Under the pieces are notes generated by a model, which was given only the letters and a program-made list of their open reading frames with translations, ran no database searches and was not told the DNA's origin. Of a DNA stretch of 64,000 nt, positions 55,812 through 64,000 are shown piece after piece. The first letter of the stretch is position 1, and every line of letters begins with the position of its first letter. Source of the stretch: Coptis chinensis (taxonomy: Eukaryota > Streptophyta > Magnoliopsida > Ranunculales > Ranunculaceae); contig CM027383.1 in assembly GCA_015680905.1 (NCBI GenBank), forward strand, positions 39,802,501 to 39,866,500. The letters are read 5' to 3'. The translations under genes were made by a program, and so were the position numbers.

Positions 55812-57010
55812 ATGGAATTCGCGACCAGCGCTACCAAGCCCAAGCCCATAGCTGAGAGCACCCAGCGCCCAAAACACTGAAATTCCAGTTTTCATCCGGA
55901 TGACCGACCAGCCCATCCCAGGCAAAAGTGAGCCACCCTGCCTGCAATTGCTGAAACTTCGAAATTCACCGAAGCGCACCCCCCCATCCTGCATAGGTTG
56001 AGCGCGCGCTACGACCCGGCACGTAAAAATCTGATTTTTTGTGAGTTGTTCTAGGATCCTTTGCAACTATTCCAGTGAGTTTATTAGGGATGACATTCCC
56101 TCGTATCATACCGGAATAATCTTTTGAAGACTTGTTCCAAAGTGACACCTATGGTGCGTGCTTTCACGAAATGATCATTCTAGCAAGCTGGGAGCCACTA
56201 TTGGTAAGTCCTGATGAACTTTATTATCCCGCACTTACATCTTATTTTTATGATAATTGTAAGTTCTTTGATAAACCAGATGGAGAACAAGTGTTCTCCA
56301 TCACCATCGGGGATGAACCAATAGAAATTTCCAGGTTCTTGCTAGCCTTTGTGCTTGGACTTGCTATGCCGGCCGAAATACAAGACTCATGGGCCTATTT
56401 GGTAGATAATATGTACATGTATAACTATGATGATTTGCATGAGCATTACAGGGCAGGAATCTTTAGGATAGAGGACCAAGGGGATTATAACGTCGCCCTT
56501 GGTAGCCTGTCTATGAACGTGGGTACTATTATGTTTTAGATCATGCTAAATATTAGAGGGGAATGGCGTTATTTTTCTGTGAATGACGAAACTTGTGATA
56601 TTTTCCTTGCTTTAACTGGGGGACGTACACTCTATGATATTCCCTAGACCCTAATGTCTAGTTTAGCCCGAGCCCATAGCAAGCGGCATAAGTACCTTCT
56701 TATGCCTGTTTTAATTTGCCGTATTATGCTATGTTTCTTCCCTATTTTTTGTGCCCGTTTCACGGATTGGGTTGGGGTCGACATTATGAGACCCACCAAT
56801 TGTATTATTCGATCGTTTCGTGCAATGACTTGGCAAGGGTGGAGAATACAGCCTCATCAGGTTGCACCTTACACCCCATCCGACCAAGTGGCGTTTGACA
56901 GGTTAGCTATTGTAGATGATAAGTGGCGTGAAGCCTGGCAAATTACCATGGCGTGGCAGGATGCGAAGGAACCTCATTTCTTTATTGAGGACGATGAGAA
57001 AAATGCTTAA
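55812..57010 (+). pseudogene. Accessory ORF-B of the pol-less element
   Basis: A first ATG at 55812 ('MEFATSATKPKPIAESTQRP') is soon frame-broken. The conserved body starts at 56090 ('MTFPRIIPE'), where TAA at 56117-56119 sits at the Gln of the element-1 copy, and runs in one frame to 57010 with two more stops (56537-56539 and 56645-56647). Conserved blocks are 'SDTYGACFHEMI', 'LGSLSMNVGTIMF', 'RPTNCIIRSFRAMTWQGW' and 'WREAWQITMAWQDAKEPHFF'. Function unknown. The body is about 307 codons without frameshift, like its homologue at 7265-8263. Confidence 0.75.
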
Positions 57011-57235
57011 ACGGGAGTTAAGGTTAGTTTTTATTTTAGTTAGTGTCTGCTTATGTCCCAAGCAATTTATTTCTCATTAACTCCATTACGGGTGGAACTC
57101 TTATAGAGTTGCGTCAGCTTTTCTTTTCTATGTTAGTATTTAACCTTGTGTTGCAGATGTTCCAGAATTTTACGCGTTTCCATGGTATTTCTCAACCCTA
57201 TTTATTTAAATACTTTGAGGACAAAGCATGCTTCT

Positions 57236-57257
57236 TGTTTGGGGGGCGGGGGGGATA
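57236..57257 (+). promoter_or_regulatory. Internal polypurine tract after ORF-B
   Basis: A G-rich run of about 20 bases follows 'TTGAGGACAAAGCATGC', reproducing the motif order of the true 3' PPT region some 1.75 kb downstream. Confidence 0.5.
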
Positions 57258-58858
57258 GAAACACGTGTAATTAAGGCATCTGTTAGGATATAGATATGTA
57301 TAATATGCACGTATTTTCTAGTTAAAAATTCAATAAAAAAAATAAAAATAAAAATAAATAAATATATATTTATTTATTTATATTAATAAAACGTTTATGT
57401 TATACACTTAGGAATATTGGTATTGTTTCCTTCTCTAGGCCCTTGATAATCTACAAATCTCACGTAGTTTTTGCATTTGAATAGTTTTTAGAAACTTAGG
57501 TTAATATGTAGGTAATAATCCTTGCATCTATCTATAAATATGTTACATGAGTATCTATGATTGTTGGCAGTAAGTTTCTGAAATCTAGACTAGAGTATTT
57601 ATTCTACAAATCCTGTGAGAATATAGCCTAAAGCCTTATATGAGTGAACATTTGAGAAATGACACAAGGGAGAAGTAAAATCTAGATAGAAAAATCACAC
57701 GTCCACTTGCTTGATCACTATACCATATCCTAAGCGAGAATTTAGGCCCTCTTTGGATCGATATAGCCAGAAATACAAACCTATGAATTATTTTCCACTA
57801 GTCGCCCCTCTGAGCCTTTCTTTAGCCTTTCATAAACCACAAATCCTTTACCTTGTTGCAAAACAAAACAAAATAAACAAATCAACCTACCCAATTCTTT
57901 GAAAAAGTCTGAGAATAGAGATGAAGAATAGAAAAGAGAAGAACCTTTGAAATCAAGAATTCGTTAGTCGCTTCAGATGAGAAAAGTAAGTTTTCATCCA
58001 AATAAAAAATAAAAAAAAAAATAAAGAGTTAGAACTCCAAAAATAGAATCAAGGAGTCAAAACCCAAAGAAAAAGAAAAATATATATATATGGCTAAGGA
58101 TGGAAACAAAGTGTAGGAGCAAAAGTAAAAAACAAGGGTTCTCTAGTTACATAATATGAAGCCTCTATTATCTCAGACTTGTCCTTTTTGAATATCTATT
58201 TCCTTCCTTCTTAAACCATCTCCTAATCCCCGCAACACCTAATAAAGACCTCTAGCTCAATTAGGAATAGGTTAGTGTGATAGTAAGTGGCAGATGTGTT
58301 TGATCGACTCCGGCTTCCTTGTGTGTCATTGAGTTTGTAAGGTAAAGTTTGCCCACTGCACACTGGAGTAGCGAAACTTGAGCAGAAAAATTAGAGTGGC
58401 TTTTGTCTTGACATTTATGTGAGGACCTACTTAAGGACGCTATTCTGAGTTTTCATAAACGGACCTGCTAGTTCATCTCATAGTATTACTCATTGTATAT
58501 ATGTTTATTCGTAGATGATTGATTATTATGCATATATTAGCTTAGGTTTCGACTTGATTATTTTGTATTCATTGCTAGTGAGATGGATAGATAATTGAGA
58601 CATAGATAAGGAAACAATAGTTTTATTTCTGAGTCGTTGTAGTATAGATGAAGTGTATATATGTTTATTCGTAGATGATTGATTATTATGCATATATTAG
58701 CTTAGGTTTCGACTTGATTATTCTGTATTCATTGCTAGTGAGATGGATAGATAATTGAGACATAGATAAGGAAACAATAGTTTTATTTATGAGTCGTTGT
58801 AGTATAGATGAAGTTTGTGAGTACCTTCATCGAAAAACTCACGAGGTTATAACTTCGT
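57258..58858 (+). other. 3' untranslated region of the pol-less element
   Basis: No gene. It matches 8531-9879 of element 1 in blocks and contains AT-rich low complexity at 57335-57390 and the 160-bp tandem duplication at 58495-58814. Confidence 0.65.
58495..58814 (+). repeat. Tandem duplication of a 160-bp unit
   Basis: Unit starting 'GTATATATGTTTATTCGTAG' occurs at 58495-58654 and 58655-58814 with about two differences. Element 1 has the corresponding region once (about 9660-9825), so it arose in this copy or its recent parent. Confidence 0.92.
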
Positions 58859-59000
58859 CCACTAGGGAATTCCTAGTGGTTTAAGGCCTTGTTGCATATG
58901 GTCAATGCAATCGCACTCGGCGAAACGAGATTAGTTAGAACTCTATTTTTCGTCACTTATGCTAATTTCTCATATTTGCTTAAGGACAAACAAAATGTTG
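58859..59000 (+). promoter_or_regulatory. Conserved 3' block with hairpin
   Basis: CCACTAGG-5 bp-CCTAGTGG (58859-58879) is followed by 'TTTAAGGCCTTGTTGCATAT' and 'GGCGAAACGAGA', then 'TTAAGGACAA'. The near-copy is at 9880-10026. Confidence 0.55.
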
Positions 59001-59013
59001 TTTGGGGGTGGTT
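59001..59013 (+). promoter_or_regulatory. 3' polypurine tract
   Basis: TTTGGGGGTGG lies two bases before LTR C and primes plus-strand synthesis. Confidence 0.85.
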
Positions 59014-60451
59014 TGATAAGAGCCCAAAACTGTGGTTGTAACCCCTTAACAATAATACTTTTAGACCAATTATACGAGTAATAAATAAGAGTTAATGCTA
59101 ATTACGTGCTTTTATGTATTTTAGGCATTGAAGTCAATTATGTGCAGAAATGTGCCACTTTGGCAATATAAAGGAGCAAGGGTTGGTTGCTAAGAAGTTC
59201 TGTGATTAAAGGCCAAGATGGGCAGAAACAACACACAAAAGTCAGCAGAACTTCCGAAGACCGTATCTTTGGACTCAGGCCTCGGAATTGGGCGTACCTT
59301 ATGCCAAATAACCGGCTCGGAAAGAGCTTTCCAATGGTCCAAACATTGACCCAATAAGAGGAGCAAAAGTAGACAAAAATCTTATTGAAGTCAAAGCCAG
59401 CTGGAAAGGGCCCTGTGGACTGAAGAAATTGGGCTTTGTGCTCGATTTTCTGGCCCAAAACATGGACCCTCAGCCCATGCACGAAAATGTGGATCTGGTC
59501 TCCTCCATTTCCACACACAAGACTTAGCTCTTAGGTATCAATTAGGTTAGGATAGAAAGTAGGCATTAAAGCTTAGTTCTAGATCTAGTTTTTCAATTAA
59601 TTAATTAGTTTTTATTCTTGTTTTAATTTCAGTATTGAATGATTGTTATTTAGTTGTTAGATCAATAAAATATTTAGTTCTTGATAATCTAATTTCATTT
59701 TCCATTAATTATTAGCTTCAATTCTTAGATTTACTTATTTGTCATTATTAGTTTAAATCAATTATTGCATGAGTAGTTTCCATTTGAGTTTAAATAAGCA
59801 AAGTTCCAATCTTTTTATAATGTCTAGTTTTAATTCATATGGAAATGATAGTTTGATGAATCAAGACTAAACCTCCATTAGAGGGGTTTGATGAAACCTT
59901 GATGAAAACTTGATTGTGTAGTGTAGAATCGTTGTAAGAGTCTATTCCACTCTAGAAAGTTGTTGATTTGTCATGAGAATGGGTTGGACTTTCTCACATG
60001 TTCGTTATGAATTGGTAGAGATGCCATGTATAATTAGGGATTAGAACGACCAATTCTTACCGTAAGAACGTAAGAATTGGATTATAACAATTTATGCTAG
60101 TTTATTAAGTTGGATTCAAGGTGGATTCAATTCCTCCTTAATTCTTATTCCAGATTCAAACTTTAGTATTCCATAGCATTTCGTAGTTGAATCTCATTAT
60201 CTTGTTAGTATAAATTGCATCGTAGTATAATTCGTAAAACTCTCATTGACTTTGGTAGGATTGATAGTCGTAGAAAACTTGAATGCTAAAGAACTAGGAG
60301 TGGAATGAATCTTCTATTCCAACTCTACTTCAATAGTATCGAGAGTAGAAATCTTTGATAATAACTATTACGATAAAGTTTTAGTTTTACTTTCGTTTAT
60401 TCTTCATCGTTTATTCAGAATAGAATTATATTCAACTTTATCAGGTTATCA
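59014..60451 (+). mobile_element. LTR C, 3' LTR of the pol-less element
   Basis: 1438 bp, TGATAAGAGCCC to AGGTTATCA, followed by the duplication GAGCA at 60452-60456. It is close to LTR B over the whole length by eye. Confidence 0.93.
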
Positions 60452-62929
60452 GAGCACGATGCTCAAGTTCAACCGGCAGATGACAAGGTTTACCGAAAAT
60501 GAGACGGTAAGGGGACATGCCTATAGGTGTCTTAAAAGTCGTTCTATATGCCCACAAGGCATCAGATAATCTAAGAGACCAGTCTTTTCTAGATGGATTA
60601 ACTCTTTTTTCTAAAATGGATTTAATCTCTCTATTAGAGACTTCGACTTGGCCACTGGTCTGAGGATGATACGGAGTGGCCACCTTGTGAGTGACTCCAT
60701 ATTTCTTTACTATCAATTCAAAAAAATTATTACAAAAATGTTTTCCCCCATCACTAATAATAGCTTTGGGAACACCAAATCGAGAGAAAATATTTTCCTT
60801 TACGAACAAAACGACAGTTTTATGATCATTAGTACGACAGGCCATCGCCTCAATCCATTTTGACACGTAGTCAACAGCTACCAGTATGTATAGAAAACCA
60901 TGAGAATTTGGAAAGGGGCCCATGAAGTCGATGCCCCATACGTCAAAGATTTCCACAATTAAAATGGGATTTAAGGGCATCATATTGCGTTGAGTATTGC
61001 ATCCTAGCTGCTGGCAGCGGTTGCATGCTTTGCAATGCTCATGTGCATCTCGAAACAGTGTTGGCCAATAAAATCCACATTGTAGAACCTTAGCCGCTAT
61101 TTTCTTACCACTGAAATGACCACCACAAGATTGTTCATGGCAGAAGTATAACACGTCATTGTGTTCCCAGTCGGGAATGCAACGGCGGATTAGTTTGTCG
61201 GAACAATACTTGAAGAGGTAGGGATCATCCCATAAATAAAATTTCACAGTGGATAATAACTTTTTTCGGTCATTACGAGACCAAGATGAAGGAACTTCCT
61301 CGGTAACTAGGTAATTTACTATATCAGTGTACCAAGGAGACGAAAAGACAGAATACAAGTATTCATCGGGAAAGGAATCACATATGGGGTATGTATCATT
61401 ATCAACCTCATTGACGAATCTTGATAAATGGTCTACAACCACATTTTCGCAACCTTTTTTATCTCTAATTTCTAGAGTAAATTCTTGCAAGAGGAGAATC
61501 CAGCGGATCAACCTCTGTTTTGCATCTTTTTTCGCTAATAGGTAAATCTAGCGCGCGCGATGGTCGGTGTAGACAATTGTGGAAGAACCCACTAGGTACA
61601 GACGAAACTTATCCAAGGCATATACAACGGCGAGAAACTCTTTCTCAGTGGTGGTATAGTTACGTTGAGCTTCATTAAGGGTTTTACTCGCGTAGTAAAT
61701 GACAATTGGTTTGTTCTCTCGGCGTTGCCCTAGGACAGCTCTAATAGCGTAGTCACTCGCATCACACATTAATTCAAAAGGTTTAGACCAATCAGGTGGT
61801 TGAATTATAGGAGCTGTAGTCAGGGCAGATTTTAAAGTCTGAAAGGCTTGTTTGCAATTGAAAGTGAAGTCAAATACGGCATCTTTAAGCAGGAGATTTG
61901 TTAAAGGTCGAGCAACCTTTGAGAAATCTTGAATAAATCTCCTATAGAATCTTGCGTGTCCTAAAAATGCACGTATTTCGCGAACTGATTTTGGTAAAAG
62001 AAGGGAAGCAATTTTTTCAATCTTAGCTTTATCGACTTCAATTCCATTCTTTGAAACGATATGACCTAGAAATATTCCTTTTGCAACCATAAAATGGCAT
62101 TTTTCCCAATTAAGAACGAGATTTTTCTCTTCACAATGTACTAAAACCTTTTCAAGATTTGATAGACAGCTATCGAAAGAATTACCATATATTGAGAAAT
62201 CGTCCATGAACACTTCCATAAAGCGTTCAACCATATCACTGAAAATATGAAGCATACAGCGTTGGAATGTACCAGGTGCATTGCAAAGGCCAAAAGGCAT
62301 TTGTTTATATGGAAATGTACCAAAAGGACAGGTGAACGTTGTTTTTTCTTGATCAGTAGGATCTATGATTATTTGAAAATATCCTGAATAACCATCAAGA
62401 AAACAATAAAATGCATGACCCGCTAATCGTTCAAGCATCTGATCAATGAAGGGAAGTGGGAAATGATCTTTACGAGTGACCGCATTAAGTTTGCGATAAT
62501 CAATGCATATTCGCCACCTCACTGGAATACGAGCAGAGATGCATTCATCTTTATCATTTCGCACAACTGTAATGCCAGACTTCTTAGGAACAACGTGCAC
62601 TGGACTCACCCAAACACTATCCAAGATAGGGTAAATAATACCGGCATCGAGTAACCTTAAAATTTCTTCCCGTACCACCTCCTTCATGGTGGGATTAAGA
62701 CGACGTTGCGGTTCATGTGACGTCTTGGCATTTTCTTCAAGATGTATACGATGGGTGCACACATTAATGCCTTTAATGTCATCGAGAGACCATCCAATAG
62801 CCGAATGGTGTTCTTGAATGACACTAATTAAATGTGATTCCTGATCGGCAGTCAATTGTGATGATATGATAATTGGGTGACTACCATCTGGTTCAAGATG
62901 TACGTATTTTAATTCCGAAGGAATAGGCT
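60452..62929 (-). pseudogene. Athila pol (RT-RNase H-integrase), nearly intact, interrupted by the 12.9-kb insertion
   Basis: One frame from about 62855 to 60452 broken only by TAG at 61548-61550, between RNase H and integrase. RT: 'VSPVHVVPKKSGITVV', 'CIDYRKLNAVTRKDHFPLPF', 'MPFGLCNAPGTFQRCM', catalytic 'VFMDDFS'. RNase H: 'LMCDASDYAI', 'TTEKEFLAVVYAL', 'VYTDH', all catalytic positions present. Integrase: HHCC finger ('[12 protein letters not shown]', '[11 protein letters not shown]') and DDE core ('[13 protein letters not shown]', '[11 protein letters not shown]', '[14 protein letters not shown]'). The frame runs into LTR C after '[11 protein letters not shown]'; the missing C-terminus is at 47155-47583. 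A frameshift near 62945 separates it from the protease part. It is the best-preserved pol in the window. Confidence 0.95.
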
Positions 62930-64000
62930 TTAAGTCAGGGGTGGGGGAGTGGGTATTAAAGATTCTTGAGGAAAATCGTCTTCCATAGAAAAAACAAACT
63001 GATGCTCGTCCAAGTCGGTTGAAAGGATGGTCGTAGGGTCAAATAGTGGTAGTGACTCTAATAATTCATTTACATCCTGCGAATAAGCATCAACATCAAA
63101 TTCATAATCACCAAATGAAAGAAATTGGTGTACTTCATCGTCAAGAAAAGAGTTTGTGAAACATTCTTGTACAAGGGCGTCAACCAAGTTAACTTCACCA
63201 TCATTTTCATTCTCTGTAAGTTGTTTTATCAACTTAAACACGTTAACCTCGACCTAAAGATTTCCGAAGGACATGGTCATAGAACCATCCCTACAGTTTA
63301 TGAGAGCATTAGCAGTTGCTAGGAAGGGTTAGGTTGCCCTAATATTATGGGAATGGGGTCACAGGCAACTTCTGTATCCAAAATGACAAAATCGACGAGA
63401 TAGAAAAAATCTTGGACTTTTACAAGGACGTTTTCAACAATGCCTTTTGGATACTTAATGGAATGATCCACTAACTGTAGAGTCATCGTGGTAGGTTTAA
63501 GCTCATGAAGACCTAGTTGTTTGAATAAGTAATAAGGAAGTAAGTTCACACTAACTCCTAGGTCTAGTAGTGCAGTGGCCGTATATTTGTCACCTAACGT
63601 GCATGGAATTGTTGGTCTACCAAGGTCCTTGTATTTGACTATACCATTGTATTCGGTGATTGACGGAAACTGTTCGGTAAGGAATGCTTGTTGAGGAACA
63701 TTTGTTCTTCTTTTTGTGGTGCACATATCTTTTAGAAATTTAGCATGTTTTGGCAATTGTTTTAGGGCATCGAGAAAAGATAAGTTTATTGTCAAATTCT
63801 TAAAAGTTTCTCAAATTTCATCAAAATTTTCGTCAGGTTTATTATTTGCCAAATGGGCAGGAAACGGTGCCTTAGGCCGGTATTTGTCATAATGATCCGT
63901 TCGCTTGTTTCCAAATTTATGAATTGGTGACTTTGATGAACTCTGTTTTCCCACTATAGGTTCATTATTGGGAGCTGATTCGTTGGAACCTTTGGTTACG
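62930..64000 (-). pseudogene. Athila gag-protease 3' part, edge-truncated
   Basis: Upstream part of the same minus-strand element. It enters from the window edge with 'SPIHKFGNKRTDHYDKYRPK', has a TGA near 63812 and then an open frame (63795-63319) with 'NLSFLDALKQLPKHAKFLKD' and the active site 'LLDLGVSVNLLP', where the Asp is intact but the usual Ala is Val. A frameshift near 63330 and a TAG near 63255 precede 'NVFKLIKQLTENENDGEVNL' and the linker (63241-62930). It is very similar to 1-735, so it belongs to the same family as element 1. Confidence 0.92.

Larger units (their letters stand above)
47584..60451 (+). mobile_element. Complete pol-less Athila-type LTR retrotransposon, 12.9 kb
   Basis: LTR B (47584-49009), tRNA-Asp PBS, leader, gag-protease (49673-52636), ORF-A (54010-55087), ORF-B (55812-57010), conserved 3' block, PPT and LTR C (59014-60451). 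The 5-bp duplication GAGCA flanks it (47579-47583 and 60452-60456) and interrupts an integrase gene on the other strand. RT, RNase H and integrase are absent; the space between protease and ORF-A shows no trace of them. It must depend on enzymes from autonomous relatives. Confidence 0.93.

Noticed and set aside
1-64000. CRISPR arrays, bacterial operons, rRNA genes
   Set aside because: None seen. The composition, introns and transposon types are those of a plant nuclear genome.

Overview
The window is plant nuclear DNA, almost certainly from a flowering plant and probably a eudicot. It is AT-rich and intron-rich where host exons survive. It is dominated by Athila-type Ty3/gypsy LTR retrotransposons whose primer-binding sites match plant tRNA-Asp. 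The species cannot be named from the sequence. No intact single-copy host gene is visible. The only host-gene material is exon fragments carried in or broken by transposons: a Rab1/RABD GTPase, an ABC1-like chloroplast kinase and a MATH-domain gene.

Layout, left to right. 1-11443: the 3' three-quarters of an Athila-like element on the plus strand: protease, RT-RNase H and integrase, all decayed; then a long 3' region with a 39-aa membrane micro-ORF, accessory ORF-A, accessory ORF-B, a conserved hairpin block, the polypurine tract and a 1.4-kb LTR. 11465-14690: the 3' end of a second LTR element type, with an antisense intron-bearing coiled-coil gene, a polypurine tract and an LTR. 15184-15815: a MATH pseudogene split by a SINE. 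17788-18192: a hAT element. 20315-21237: a LINE-type zinc-finger/RNase H remnant. 22205-27074: a minus-strand Athila deletion derivative whose gag carries a Harbinger-type MITE and whose primer-binding site carries a near full-length tRNA-Asp copy.

28571-37679: another minus-strand gag, split by a 7.5-kb CACTA transposon that carries Rab and ABC1-kinase exons and itself contains a Tourist-like MITE. 38545-43245: a cluster of inverted LTR pieces with a hAT MITE. 43246-44782: a plus-strand 3'-internal fragment with a second copy of the same hAT MITE. 44783-49340: a giant inverted repeat (two arms of about 2.2 kb, 36-bp spacer) containing LTR, leader and integrase C-terminus. 47584-60451: a complete 12.9-kb element with two LTRs, a 5-bp target duplication, gag-protease and ORF-A/ORF-B but no RT, RNase H or integrase. 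It sits inside the integrase gene of a minus-strand Athila copy whose almost intact pol runs from 60452 to the right edge.

How it fits together: the elements share one architecture (LTR, tRNA-Asp PBS, GC-rich leader, gag-protease, optional pol, micro-ORF, ORF-A, ORF-B, conserved 3' block, PPT, LTR). The pol-less 12.9-kb element would have to be mobilised by pol-bearing relatives such as the one it is nested in. The most unusual items are the tRNA-Asp copy at the PBS, the giant palindrome that mirrors an insertion junction, the pol-less element with accessory ORFs, the repeated internal polypurine tracts, and the conserved micro-ORF. All statements come from reading the sequence; no alignments or database searches were run.
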